Positions 32,111 to 45,519 are shown, counted from the first letter of the stretch. The stretch is 64,000 nucleotides of DNA from Protula sp. h YS-2021 (GCA_949752745.1 OX457027.1:11358982-11422981); one strand, 5' to 3'. Notes: generated by a model from the letters alone, not told the origin. A program made the numbers and translations.

Positions 32111-32581
32111 TCACTCTTGAACGGTTTGATATAGAATGATTATCATCTTGAGGGCAGGAACCTTTATATCATGCTCTACAAGTTTTCCGTAGGTTTATAT
32201 TTCAATCCCAACTGCTTTCTTAGGTCCTGACTGTTTTCGGACAATTCAATGATTGGAACAGTTTTCTTCTCAGGAGCCACTGAATAGTCACCATGTCGAT
32301 CATGGATTTCATCCGGGTATGTGAGATCTACCTGTAAAATATATCACTCTTGAACAGTTTGATATAGAATGATTATCATCTTGAGGGCAGGAACCTTTAT
32401 ATCATGCTCTACAAGTTTTCCGTAGGTTTATATTTCAATCCCAACTGCTTTCTTAGGTCCTGACTGTTTTCGGACAATTCAATGATTGGAACAGTTTTCT
32501 TCTCAGGAGCCACTGAATAGTCACCATGTCGATCATGGATTTCATCCGGGTATGTGAGATCTACCTGTAAAATATATCATG
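32111..32581 (-). repeat. 235-bp tandem duplication inside fossil polB
   Basis: Two nearly identical copies starting ACTCTTGAAC(G/A)GTTTGATATAG at about 32112 and 32347. Each includes a polB fragment on the minus strand (DEIHDRHGDYSVAPEKK; ELSENSQDLRKQLG), equivalent to the intact enzyme near 17020-17130. The near identity indicates a recent event in an otherwise old relic. Confidence 0.9.
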
Positions 32582-34975
32582 TCTCAGCATCTTCACTCAC
32601 TTCCATGTTGTCCCAAGCAAATCCACAATCTGGCAACTTCTGTGACATACTCCATCTACAGAGATTTTTGACGTCAAAGTACATGATAAAGTTTGTTGAT
32701 TTCATCACATCATAGTCTGGAAAGTAGGGGCTGTTGACTTTTGCATACTTTTGTGCAATGACTGAAATACCTTCTCGCAGACCTTACTCTGAAATGTTGA
32801 TATTGATATCGTTTATCAATTCCAGTTGAACCTTGGTATGTTTCAGCAAAGAGACCGATGTCAGACCTGAGGATGTGTAGTAATTAGCAGGATACAATTC
32901 GTATGTCCTATATAAGACACATATTTCTAAAATTTTCAAACACATCTTCCAACAGCAACACATCTGTTTTCAGGTAGAGGTCATGCTACTCTCCAAAGTT
33001 ATTGCAGTAGAATACATCCCGGACTCGTTGTGCATGAGCATAATCCTCATCACTAATTCCTTATTCATTCAATTGGCTATAAAACTCTTATTGTGAGTGG
33101 AAACTTGGTTTCTGAAACTTGGAGGGTTCATCAACATAGTCATAGGGATATACTCCTTTTCGCAAAAGTAACTCTTGCTATTCGTTGTCACATACATGAC
33201 CAGTCATATTCTGAAACTTATCTTTGTCTTCAACTAAACTGGTTACTGACTGTTGCAAGGATGCTCCCATGAACTAGTAGGAGTCGATGAATTTCAGGTT
33301 GTCCATGGGAATTGCAATGTACTTTTTACAACTGTTGGTAATGACTGACAGCTTCATGGTTTTGAATTTTCATGGTTTTGAACTATACTGTCCATAAGAA
33401 GATGAGTGTACTATCCTCGTAGGTTGTGGAATAGGATAGGGATGATGAATGAAATCCACTTTCCTTGCTGATTGTTTCTTAAGCGATACTGTAGGTTGCA
33501 TTCATTATGGGCTGCTCCACCGTATTTTCCACCGATGTGATCATGATCTCGCGCACGATCCACTCCCATGGCAAATGTATCAATGAGTAGCTTGAGCAAA
33601 CTGTTTCTTATCCTCAGCATTCATTATAATGGGTATTCGGTTGCTCAATCGATTTACAATGTGATTACGTTCCTCTATCATATACCGTAGAAATTTCAGA
33701 ACAGCATTATCTCCACGCTAAAGCACAGGATCACGCTTCTCATATTTGCTGACGACAACATAGATAAAACGTTTAGCTTTGTGATGTTGGTAACGATCAT
33801 CCTCCTGTCTCTGTGTACAGCATTCAAAGTGAGCATAAATGACAAAGGGTGCCATTTGTTGTTTTGCACTCAAATCGAATGATTGTATCGTCTAAAATGA
33901 CAATGGTTGTGCTCCATGCTTCCCACAGACTTAACAACGCTTGTCGTAAAGGTCATGTCGCATAAAGCCACACAGACAATTGAAGCAGTGAAACTTTTTA
34001 TCACGATAATTTGTTTGATGCTTCATGAGTCGACTAAAGTTCTTAATAAGGCAATAATGTCTCTTCGCGTTGTCACTGATGAGCAGTAAGTTGATTTCAG
34101 TGTCACTCTTATGTTGACTCATGCGACTTATGTGGATGAGTACCACACCTTGATTTTTCGAACGAAAACATTGGTGGTAATGTTGTTCATCTTCTCAAAT
34201 TTAAGAATTTGATTAACTGGTGCTGGAAATGTCATATCGTCCACATTCAGCGCATGTTCAAACGGTTGATGCTTCTATACTGAACTCACATTGTTATTCA
34301 TTAGATGAAGATGAGCTGTTATAGACCATATCAAGCACTTGTTGTCTGTGTTTTTAATGTTGATAGCACCTTTTTCATTCTGTATCTTTGGCAACTCAAT
34401 GTAGCTGGAGGCCTGCAAGGGTTCTAATGTACCTGTATGAACTTCAATCTGAAGAATCTTATCCAGCATTCATCCAGATCCTTGACTTTATGCTGATCAA
34501 ACTTGCTGAACAAATCCTTGTTGCGTTTGGCAAATCGTTATATATGTTCACTTCACTGCATGCTCTAAAAGTTTGAGTGCTCAGAGGAGTGTTATCCAAA
34601 CGTTCTACCAACACCCCTTCTTCATTTGTTTTAATTTTCTTGAATCGAGCTAAACGACAATGTAACATTTTATGCCATTGTTTAATCTATCTTTAAATAC
34701 TGTGTAATGCGATGTTCTTGATGTCGCATTTCCAGTAACAAGTCGGATTCATTTCCAGCTTCAAACACCTCTTAATGTAATGTCCACCAAGGCTTGTTCT
34801 TCTATCTTTACACACTTGCATATACCCTTTTTTATTTGTTTCTTCTTTATTTCTCTCAGGAGGTTGATCTGACTCACCAGCTAATCTTTTTATACTTATG
34901 CTCTGGATTGATGTTGCTTGAGTATCATCACAAGTATGATCCGCATATTCCTCAGCATTGTTGAAGTACATGGAA
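32150..34975 (-). pseudogene. Family B DNA polymerase remnant of the fossil Polinton
   Basis: Recognisable blocks from N- to C-terminus: MYFNNAEEYADHTC zinc-like start (34971), LARFKKIKTNEEGVLVERLD (about 34650), a DHDHIGGKYGGAAHNECN block with FHNLRG (33620-33411), and the DEIHDRHGDYSVAPEKK part (32.3 kb). Interrupted by many stops and frameshifts. The palm beyond motif A is not found. Confidence 0.85.
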
Positions 34976-34999
34976 GGAAACGTGACAAGTTATAAGTCC

Positions 35000-35800
35000 T
35001 CTTTCTTTACAAAAGGTGATCAGTTTTTTACATAAATGTCTCTCAAATTCGTCCAAGTTTTGCACTTCTTTAATTAAGGATATCCATATATTATCACTTC
35101 ACTGGCATAATGGTAAATGATTAAAATTATAGTTTCTATATCTATACATATATACATATATGGTTGACGTGTAATCACATTACAATTTTCGTGATATCTT
35201 GCTGTAACTTTAATCGTTGTTATCACAATGGATGTATCTCGTGGTATACATTGTGGTAAATCCTGTGGTTTTTCATCCAATTTCTGCTCCTCTTTATAAT
35301 GTGCATGATGTGCCTTCAGTTTACATCTGCCTTAATAGCATCATTTTAAAGAATTGGGCAGCTAACCAAAATGGGTATTGTTCATTTTCTGTATCAGGAA
35401 TGATATCTTTGCTTATTGCTGCTATTATGTTGGAATGTAAGTCCTGATCCTCCATCTAAACCATTCACAATATCGTTAATTCGGGTTACTGCAGCGACAT
35501 CTTATTACATCGTGTTGTCTGTTGCTATGCGGTCTCTTCGGAAACTTGTACCTGTGATAAGACTAATAACGTGTAACAGCATAAGACCACAAACACGGTG
35601 AGCATGAAAGAGCTTTCCTGTAATAAGCCCAGTACGATGCTTGGTGAAGATATCCGCCGCTTTAGCAGTAGAAATAAATCGGCAAATAATCTGGAACATC
35701 CATCTACTGAGAGTAATCAGACTGATTTACTGCCAAGCAGTGATGTTCTGAATTGTTTGAACTTTTCTGGGGATGGGGTCTGACTCTGATGAACTGAAAT
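35000..35800. other. Unassigned stretch inside or beside the fossil
   Basis: No Polinton or host gene recognised. It lies in the place of the first-intron and repeat region of the intact element and may be its decayed equivalent. Confidence 0.3.
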
Positions 35801-35804
35801 GTGA

Positions 35805-36000
35805 AACTATGCAAAAATCTGATATTCACGATTGTGGGCGGGCAGAAGCCAAAGATGTTCAGAATTGTCTGAAACGTTAAACTACGAAAAGATTTCATTT
35901 TCGCCTTGGAGGGGAGGGGGGCAGAAATCAAAATGTTTAGAATGTTGTCTGATACGTAAAATATACAAAAATCTCATTTTCGCTCTGGGGTTTATGTTGC
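35805..36000 (-). repeat. Degenerate TIR repeats of the fossil Polinton
   Basis: Two to three diverged copies of the block ATGTTCAGAATTGTCTGAAACG ... AAAAATCTCATTTTCG followed by a G-rich tract. They match the roughly 80-bp repeats in the intact TIR (AATGTTCAGAATCGTCTGAAACGG ... AAAATCACAATTTCGAGGGG) and in the orientation expected of the polB-side end. Confidence 0.8.
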
Positions 36001-36119
36001 ATGGTAGATGGTTGGTTGCTCATTCCGTATATACAAGAGCGTGCTCTCTCTCAGTCTATATAAACGTTCCATGATGGCTACAGCAGGCACAGATTGGGAG
36101 ACTCATGAGCCCCTCACTA

Positions 36120-36345
36120 TCGAGCAAATTGAACCCACCATTCCTACACCATCAATGACAGAGAAATGACCGCATTTAAACCCAGTTAGGTCCAAGCTTA
36201 TGCCAATGCCTGACTCCATCGAGATCGGCCTTCTCATAGGATACATTTGTAGTAGGACTTTAATTCCTAAAGAAGTTATTGTACTTCAACGTGATCCCTT
36301 TGTGTAGATTACAAATTTTGGCTGGGGTATGGTGTGAATAACTAC
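36120..36345 (+). pseudogene. BEL/Pao retrotransposon remnant (unit A)
   Basis: Broken frames resemble the Pao segment that follows the protease: PTIPTPSMTEK-like text and later SRTLIPKEVIVLQRDPF, FGWGMV. The same remnant, less truncated, is at 49072-50200. Confidence 0.6.
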
Positions 36346-36349
36346 AGCC

Positions 36350-36415
36350 AAGCTAGAAAAGACACAGCGCGGGCTAAAGCCAGCATCACCTTTGCTGTGC
36401 TAATGTAGTTCTAAT
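36350..36415 (-). pseudogene. BRICHOS gene exon-2 relic (unit A end)
   Basis: GCTAGAAAAGACACAGCGCGGGCTAAAGCCAGCATCACC aligns with exon 2 of copy A at 4249-4290 (GCTAGAAAAGCCACAGCTCCAGCGAGGGCCAGAACCACC). Only the start of the membrane segment remains, next to the Pao remnant. Confidence 0.6.
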
Positions 36416-36899
36416 TAGATTAGCAAAACAATAAATACTCCTTCATTAATTCTACCTTCAGCCCTCTACCTTTTCTATAACATAATAACAATATCTCAAA
36501 CCGATGGTAAACTGTATTTGACTGTCCTCTGCAACCGGATGCGCAAAAGCGAGTGCGGTAGCTTTGTGCCTATAAGTTGGAAAAAAGTAAAAAAAAAAAA
36601 AAAAGCACAATAAAACGCGGTGAGGAGAGCAGCAAAAATGTGGTTTATACCCATACAAGCTCATCGTTTTCATTTTAAGTCAAATGTTTCTCATTCTTGA
36701 AGTCCAACACATGTCACTTCAGACCCGAGTTTATAAGGGCTTCAAATGACATTTGGAGGGAAAATAACAGTGTGAATACTATTATTACTTGGCTTTGCAC
36801 AACGTTATTATATAATTTATTTAAGTGAAAAATCCGGGAGGAGGAACGACTCACATATCAACTGGTTAGTGTATGTGTCCGTGACTTTTTAAAGTGACC

Positions 36900-38365
36900 C
36901 CTAAACAGGAGTGGTAATTTTAAAATATTGTCCCGTTCATGGGAAAAGCACGGGACTGAATGAAAATAACCTCATCCGACCTCACAATAACTTGAATGAT
37001 TGATAAGGCTGAACAGGGCGCACAACACTGAAATGCATCAAAATTCTATATTGTTCACTTGTTTTATCTGGCTGTTCACTGGTTAACTGAATATTTACTT
37101 GTTACCTTACTGTTCACTTGTTACCTGACTGTTTACTTGCTATCTGACTGTTTTCTTGTTGTCTGAATCTAAAAATGACATTTTGAATTTATTCATTATT
37201 GTAATCTGCTTCTTTCATTGCTAAAATAGACCTTTTAATGTAAAAATCAATTGCCTTTTGCAGTACAAATGAACTGAGAATTCCACTAAGACATTGCTGT
37301 ATGATGAACTAAATTGACTTTAGTATATTTCTGTCGTTTTTATTTTTTTCACTACTATAGTTTTACCTCTATAATTTTAGTTAACATGGTTAAGCTTAAT
37401 AAAACTTAATCAGTACAAGTGGATGTCACGTATGTTGCCATGCGTGTCCAAAACCACGAGTTGAAAGGATGAATTTTAAGGTGCAGTGCTAATTTCTTAA
37501 AGAGGAGGTATAGAGAATCGAAAGTCGATAAAAATTCGGCAAATTTTAATTTGCAACGCTATTTACATTTGTCGAATTCCAAGCACGAAAGAAGTAAAAT
37601 CATGAAACAGAAAACCAAACAGACAAACAGCCATACAGGTACAAAATCATAAGTTTTCCGCGATCGAATGCCACAAAAAAACACAATTCCAGTCCTTTTA
37701 TATAAACTAGCAATAACACACCTGTCAATAAATTTAACAAATTAAAAGTAAATCTTTTCAGTTAATGCCAAACATAAGAGATCTTGAACATAAACAATAA
37801 AATCAAGTACACCAAACCAAATGAACGAAGCAATGTGTTAAATTTATAAATTTTTTTGCGTTTCTTATAGGGCGTGATTTTATTCAGCACTGCGCTTTTC
37901 CATAAAAGAGGGGGTTCTTTCAAAACTACATTCCGGCTAGATATGGGGAGCATTCCGTGTTGAGGGATCATCTTAATAAGCCATGAACAATCATGATAGC
38001 CATTTGATACGTAAATCATCCTCCCCTCCCTCCTTTCCTCAAGGGTTTGTTGCTAGCAAGCTGCATTGGAAACTAGAAAAGGTGTTTGAAAACTGTTTGG
38101 GCGTTTGAGGAAACGTCAAGATGTTCCAGGGGGTAGAGGGCAGGGGCACTTGCGTGTGTAAAGTTATTTGTTGTAACAGATTTTACATTTTAAAGGTCTA
38201 GCTACTATTATTAGAAATAATGAAATAAATCATTCAAGGTACATTTGTTGTTTTATTGCACACTTATCTAATCTAAGTGTTTTATCTGTTTTAAATCCTT
38301 TTTAGAGATAACATATAGCAATTAAAAAAAGCCCTGATTATAATTTATATTATTGGAGATGCAAG
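36900..38365. other. Unit B start: non-coding
   Basis: Matches 50620-51475 of unit C (AAGTGACCCCTAAACAGG; TGATAAGGCTGAACAGGGCGCA) and, near the end, unit A at 1600-1960. No gene seen. Confidence 0.5.
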
Positions 38366-38367
38366 TA

Positions 38368-39410
38368 CAGTCCTTCCTCGTTAACTCGGACTCGGTTATC
38401 TCGAACCTTTTGCGAAGTCCAATTTTTTCCTATATCAATCTTATATAAATCATTTATTGTCTCGAAGTTACTTCCCCAGATATCTCGAACCTTTGCACCT
38501 TTAACGAAACATTGTATTTAGTTGTGACTGTGTTTTAAAAGCAGTTCAAAGTACACAGTGGAACTTTAATTGTATTTTTATAAAAGCCAAGCAACACTCG
38601 ATGTCCTTTTGTTGTGGTACAAACAAAAAACCCCCACTGCTCAGTAGTGACGTTCTCATTTCACTAAGGAAACTCAGTTGCATTCAACTGGGTAAAGACC
38701 TTTTGTATTAAAGATGCCTGTATCCTTTTAAGGATTAGGTGGGTTTATGCAAAACTTGTGAAAGACAAAGTGCAATTAGAAAGGGATTTTGGTTGCAATT
38801 AACAGTTCATTGTTGAAAATGGAGTTGCAATTAGAGGGATAAGAGCTCTTTTGTATAAAAGGTGCAGGTATCCTTTTGAGGAATAGATGACAGTTTATAC
38901 AGCTCTTGTGAAAGGCAAAGTGTAATCAGAAAGGGCTATGCGTTGCAAGTGAGAGGCTTTAGACAAAATCAGTTGGCTTATAAACTGGTTTAGTGTTAAA
39001 TGTGCAAGTAAAGGTGTTCAGAAATGAATTTTATTCGGTCGAGTGTTCATAATTGAATGGAAAGAGAACTGTTTGGAAGGGGCAAGTAAAAGTGTTCAGA
39101 AATCTATGATGTATTTATTCAGTCGAGTGCTCATAACTGAACGCAAAGAGAATTTTTCAGAAAGTGGTTAGGTGTTTAATCAAATTGAAGAATTTTGTTT
39201 GCGTATATCATTTCTTAAAACCAAAATGTAAAACTATGCATTTATATAAACAAATTTATAAATGTTAATAATCGACCCATCTGCCCCACTCTTTCCCAAC
39301 ATTCCCCGCCATGACCAACGACAAAATACCTTTACCGCTTATCTCGAACTTCGGTTTTATCATAGTAAGTCGGGCGGAAGCATCGACTTGGACATAAAGA
39401 GAAAGGACTG
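38368..39410. mobile_element. Pogo/Tigger-like non-autonomous DNA transposon (unit B)
   Basis: Starts CAGTCCTTCCTCGTTAACTCGG and ends AAAGGACTG, both next to TA. Subterminal TATCTCGAACC words at both ends are typical of pogo-like elements. About 1.04 kb, no transposase. The orthologous insertion in unit C is at 51477-52447. Confidence 0.65.
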
Positions 39411-39719
39411 TATAATGTTTAAAAATAGCAGCCGTTTGATGAAGCCAATCGTTGCATGTTGTGATTGTTATATCAATCTCAATGGTTCAGAATGACACGA
39501 CAAACACCATGCAATGTGATTGTTACTTTTTATAAGATACTATTCTCCTAACTTTTGAACATGGCAATCTGCTTTTAACTTTTTAAAGTCTAATAGCGTA
39601 AGCAAATGTTGTTAGGTTTTTTTTTACTAAACACTGAGTATTATAAAGGGATAGTTTGTAGATGGAACATAATCAAATGATCTGTAGTTCAATGTTTATT
39701 GTTTTCGTAAGTGTTCAAA

Positions 39720-41587
39720 CTCAACCATAGTAGCAACGCCTGTAGCACTAGTAATACCATCGGCGATTAGCATAGATGCGATAACAATAATAGCGGCAAC
39801 ACGGACTTGTCTGTTGGACCTTTCACCTACAAAATGAACACAAAAAGCTTATTTGCAGTTACTGAATAATGCGTAACACGTAACAGGAGATGCATTACTT
39901 CAAGCGGCGCTCAGGGTTTCATGGATTCAAATATATTTGTTGGACATATATCAATGAAACCTGAACGTGGACGTTTTGTGCTGGATGCATATATGTGATT
40001 CTATTGTTGAATAGTCGGGACGCTTCATATGTGCACATTGCATGTCATTTCAAGGCTACCTTCCAAAAAGATCAACAGTGTTGTGCATTTCTGTGCGGGA
40101 TCTGCACTTTATTTCTCAAGATTTTGTAATAGTAAAAAACCTACCAGTCATTTGATCATCAATCTTTTCCAACCAGTAGAAATTACGATAACTGCAGAAT
40201 AACGTCAGTTCCTCGGGAATATGCTCCACAGTTACCATGTCTTTTCCTACAGAATAATATACTGAATTGAAAGAACTTACACCGTGGAGCCGAAGCATTT
40301 CCAAGTCTTCTTCAAATTCGTGAATGTCATCATCCATTTTGCAAAAAGGCATTTCTGATTCTCACTTTCATATATGGCCACTATTCGCTGTAAAAGAAAG
40401 AGCACTCTAAGCATAATTCTTATCCACAAACAATCTCAGTATTAAAGTTTATCTTCAAACTGTGCTAACATGTCGCATATTCTATAAAAAGACCTGGCAT
40501 CTTAATTATAAGCATAACCCTTTAATATTTGTTGTACTTATCTGCAAAAATATTCATTTATACAAAGTGGTTCTAGCAGAATGAAACAAAGCAGTCACAG
40601 CAGCCGATTATAATTTTTAATTTATATGCATATAGCAAAGCATTTTAGTTTGAGTGATTCTGACATCGACTGGACTGAGAAACAAGTTTTTGTATCACTA
40701 ATGCTCCTTTGACAGTTCAAACGAGATTTAAATGCGTTTATAAAGGGAATGGCCAGTATTATACAAGTATCATATTCTTGCAAGTAACAGTTTTATTTGA
40801 CTTACTCTGGAGTGGTCAATTGTGGCAATGTGGGTAATGTGCTTCGTTTCTGAAGCTCTGACGATGATAAATTCCTCTTTCTTTTCTTCGTTTACGACGA
40901 CATGCTCGTTCACTACTGTATTGTTGTGTTTAACGGCAATGTTGTATTTAGACTGAAAACAACAGCAGTAAATTTTTATTAGTTTATTAGTTTATTTTTG
41001 ATTAGTATTAGCATTATTTTTGATCACTACAATGCATGCCGCATTGTAAATTGAGTTATTGATTGGTAATAAAGTACTATGATTGATGAAATTTTGTCTT
41101 TGTCTTGCTTCCGATTTTCTTGATAAAACTGGTTCTGCTCTTGTTTTTCAGCTGTTTTATTTAGCAAAAACATGTCCTTAATTCAAGGTGAATTTAAAAA
41201 ATAAAAAACTTTACTTGATTGTAAAAAGTCCTTTCTATATAATACCACTTGATGAAAATTTCACTACAAGTTTTGATTGATAACGGTTTCATGTTAGGTA
41301 ACACTGTATTAAACATAGCTTTATTCTTTTTGCGCATAAAATAATCATGCAGCGTTCTTCCAGAAAAATACTTCTATAACCTTTTCGTGACGTTTTCTAC
41401 CATTTAGCAAACAACAAATACATTGTGTTTACCTATGCAGAAACTCAGATACCGAACACAGTTCAAAATGAAACAGAATTTACATCTACCTGTTCTGCGT
41501 TGGTTTTAAGGGTCTTTGTGTCACATCTTTCCTCCAGCTACAGCTCCGGCAAAGGGCTGACAAAATCCGTCCTGTACTCACATGGCT
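39720..41587 (-). pseudogene. BRICHOS peptide gene copy B, broken
   Basis: Exon 3 is intact (40952-40806). Other exons are damaged. Exon 1 is absent, replaced by a deletion near 41.9 kb. Exon 2 (41587-41490) lost 58 nt covering the membrane segment. Exon 4 (40387-40281) has a 1-nt deletion near KM/DDD. Exon 5 lost its 5' part and acceptor. Exon 6 (about 39830-39720) lost one base after the arginines and has a stop in the peptide; the furin-type site reads RSNR. About 84 percent of the intact text remains in places. Confidence 0.85.
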
Positions 41588-41999
41588 CTAAGTAAATTAG
41601 CAAAAACAACATATATTTAGTCATCATCAATAGCCTGCTTCATGTAGAATTACTAATAGTGCTTTGAAATTAATTTATCCACGGGTATCGTGTATTATTG
41701 GATGCATTTATAATACAAAATCTAATCTGAAAACCCTGATAACTTGAGGTGTTAAAGCCATCTTCTCTCCACACCATCATAAACATTCAAAACCAGAAGG
41801 ATTATTAATTTCTTAGAAAATTATCCATTGGTGTTGGTTGGAACTGGCTTCCACTTCGACATTTTAAGTGTTTTAAAGAACATATGTTTTTTTTTAAAGA
41901 AACGTTCTTGACAAATATGCCCAGCGAACAAAATGGAGTTTGGTAGTACAGTTTCCACAGACCGTTAATGTGATAGTGTGGATAATGAGCAACATGTAA

Positions 42000-44870
42000 T
42001 AGATCGCTCAGTTAAATGATACGATATACTGTTTTTATCCTAACCATAGTTCTAAATTTTTTCAAACATTTCTCAAAAATCTGATAAATCTTTTTCATGA
42101 ATACAAAAATTATTCTTCTAGCTCACGTTAAATTTACAACAATTTGATGCCATCGACAGTAGGAAAGGGAATTCCCATTTTGTACTGCCCCACATTCAAT
42201 CAATTAGCTATAAACAGTGTGTTTTGGAGATCATTTTAAAATATTAGCTGCATATGCAATGAAATGTGACGCTCATCTCATCGCAAACTATTAATTAAAT
42301 AAACAAAAAATTAGATCATCTTCTGTATCAGGGAATGAAATATTGCAATTGATCTAAATGAGACAGCCTGCATGATTGCAATTGAGATTAAATACGTCCA
42401 ATGGGGGATATATCCTATAAGCTGATGATATCATAACCAACAATGACATTTGAGGCCGTGTTCATAATTTTAGATATATCTGTATCTAAGACTTGACGGA
42501 GTGGTCATTTGTTATTACTGATATCTTTATAATGGGTCTTCACAAAATTTGTTGTATTCATTTCCATAGAAAAATTCACGTTTAGATATATTACACACAT
42601 GACAAGAGCCAAAACGCAAGCTACAGCTTTATTTCTATTTCTACTTCTATTTTTTATAGTTTTCGTTTTGAAAAAATTTTTACAACTGTTACTTTTTGTC
42701 ATGCTCTGGCAAAGTCTATTTGCCTTTAACACATATTTATTAATAACAAAGTTGACTGAGCATTACAGTTGTAAACATATGTTACATGTGTTACATATGC
42801 GTAACATAAGCCACTTGATTTAAAACCTTGTTGAATCTTAAACGTTAAATCATTAAAAAGAGGTTTAACCTTAAGCTTGAATTTGAGAGAATATTTTGTT
42901 TTCATTACTCCCAAGGTTATGGATATTTATGCTTTAAAAATATCAACAAAGATAAGGCAATAAGGTATAACACTTTGGGTGATTCAACGGTCATTCAATT
43001 GCCCTTCATACGTTCCTTGTTCTTTCTTTACCTGAGCTGTTTCTTTGCACCAGTACGCTGGTGTCTTAAGCTCAATGTTACATAGGTAATTTAATATTAC
43101 AAGCACGTCATATCTTTGTTTAAAAACATTCAGTTTGCCGATAATTATTAGATCTAAAGGCCATTTCATATGATTTGGAGGTAGTACGTTAATGTTCTAA
43201 AATGCCCTTTAAGCATTTAACGTTTTCATCATCCCTCCTGCTTTTAAGATACTGCAAGGTAACAAGGTCAAGCACCTCAAAAAGTATTTATGACGCGACC
43301 AGTCTTAAGTTTAACGGATTAATAAATTTCGCATTTACATTCCAAGGCATGATAATGATTTGAAAACCAATTACTCTAGTTCTCACTTTGTTAAATGCAA
43401 AAAAATAACATTTATTCGAAAAAGCGGAGATAGATTCATCTATCGTACCATTTCCCAGGATTAAGTGATTTTTAACTAAGAAATAAATTGTTAGTTTGAA
43501 TCTCTCGTCAATGACATAGTTTTTAGGTACTTGACAACGTTTTTATTCGCAATGTTTACTTAATAATTTAAAAAATTAATAATTTTTATTTACTGTAGAA
43601 AATATAAAATATTTGTTTCAAAACAAATGCATGACACTTTACGCTGTGTAAATGCAGCTCATGTGAAGAAAATCAGACACTTTCTGTGCTGGCTATAAAT
43701 TTGTTCCTGAATGAGTTGAACAGAAAAAAGGTGGTACTACATTGCATAATTTAAAACAATTCCTACACGACAATATTGATATGATACTGCATTCAAGAGT
43801 GTAATGTTATTTTATCTTGATATATTTCACGCCAAAGTCTTTGCCTCACAGCATTCGCAAACTACCATACTCTTATTTTCGCATGGCAGGTCTTCGTTCG
43901 GCTTTATTGTGTATTTCAAATAGATATACTCATGTATCTATTCTGTGGTGATCAATCGTTTTTATGGCTTAGTAGTTTCAAAAGGGTTAATTGTTGAAAT
44001 ATAGTGCTTTTAACAGTTCCTTTCAAGTGATGTGCAGCATAATTTCCATATATTTTATAATCTCTCTATATCAAGATATAAACCTAGTTCGCAAAGTATT
44101 TCGAAATAACCGTAGTACATTGCATCATCCTCATCCACTGCGTGCTTTGCACAGTTCTTACATTCTGCTCAATAGTATTCTTTGCAATAGCACTGAGTAA
44201 CAGAAATATTCACAACCGCATAATGAAATCTCCTACAGACTGTTGACTATATCATTACAATAGTGCTGAATAAAATAATTATGCCACTACTACATTACGA
44301 AATCTGTTACATATAGTTGGTCATTCATTAGTATAGTGCTGAGTAAAATGCATCTGCCACTTAATAAAATTTCTAACAGTTGGTTGACAATTTGTCGAAA
44401 TTTAATAAGTTGATGTCATGCATAAAACATATAAAACACATTTATTGTGTTGCAAGGTTAGCTATTGGATGTATTAAAGAGCGATTGTTTCTAAATGTGC
44501 TTTCAAGACTGTGATATTCATTTTAAAATTGGAAAAATGTGTGGTTGACAAATCATCGCCTAGCAATAAAGTGCACTCAAAAATTCTAATTATACTCGAT
44601 TTTTTAAAGAAACAAAAATTAATTAATAATTTGACGCTCTGAATAAGCTATTTATTAAATCCTTCACAACGTGAGACCCATATTTCAAATTGTACTATTA
44701 GAATCCTATTAAAGTCTGATATAAAGAACACAGCTTACATGAGATTATTTTCTCTAACCCTTTTTGCTGCAGCATTTTAAGACTGCATCCCTTTCCCTGT
44801 TTTTCCATGTTTACTGGATTCTCCTTTATTAACAACCTTACCTGAGGATTGTTATTCTTCATTGATTGAG
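42000..44870. other. Unit B spacer
   Basis: Homologous to 55.3-57.9 kb (unit C) and to 4.8-7.5 kb (unit A). No gene supported. The end of B-C homology is around 44.55 and 57.95 kb (CGATTGTTTCTA...GACTGTGATATT). Confidence 0.55.
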
Positions 44871-44873
44871 TTC

Positions 44874-45200
44874 ACCTGGGTAGTTTACCGTTCCGGTGAT
44901 TCTTGCACGTGATGTTCCACATTTCCATTGGGCTGATCCACCTGGGTAGTTTACCGGTCGGGTGATTCTTGCACATGCCATTCCACGTTTTCATTGGACT
45001 AATCCATATGGGTAATTTTTACCGATCGGGTGATTCTTGCACGTGATGTTCCACATTTTCATTGGGGTAATCCACCTGGGTAGTTTACCGGTCGGATGAT
45101 TTCTTGCACGTGGCGTTCCACTTTTTCATTGGGCTAATCCACTTGGATAGTTTACCGGTCGGGTGGTTTTTACACGAGACGTTCCACATTTTCACTGATG
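44874..45200. repeat. Minisatellite of about 66 bp, five copies
   Basis: Unit with CACCTGGGTAGTTTACCGGTCGGGTGATTCTTGCACGTG and GTTCCACATTTTCATTGGG. Not seen in units A or C. Confidence 0.85.
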
Positions 45201-45519
45201 TTGGAAATGGCCATTCTTACACTGGTTAGCAAGGATGTAAAACACTGTGACTTTAAAGAATTTCTTCTTCAGTCCGGCACAAACGGAAAAACATGAGTTT
45301 TCTCTGTGTAAAATTCAGTTTTGTTGTTACTGGTAAACTTGTAAATGTTCTGTTAAGTAAGCCAATGTTGAAAAGTTATTCTATGCTCTTTTTGAAAGTG
45401 ATTTGTGATGAGACACACTGGTTAGATTCTGTGCTCTGTTTGATAGTAGTTAGTGATGGCAGAACCGTGGTTGTGATGGCATTTCTGCGTCAGTGATGCT
45501 ATTTCCGCGTGTGTGGTGC

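Larger units (their letters stand above)
30127..36100 (-). mobile_element. Decayed Polinton fossil, opposite orientation
   Basis: Order of remnants: capsid (+), protease (+), PC4-like (-), polB (-), TIR-type repeats. This is the intact element's gene order reversed. The left limit may be marked by AGTAGGTAGAAAAGG (about 30128-30142), which resembles the intact terminus; the right limit lies beyond degenerate TIR repeats at 35805-36000. Integrase, ATPase and minor capsid are missing, so a large internal deletion occurred. Boundaries are approximate. Confidence 0.8.
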
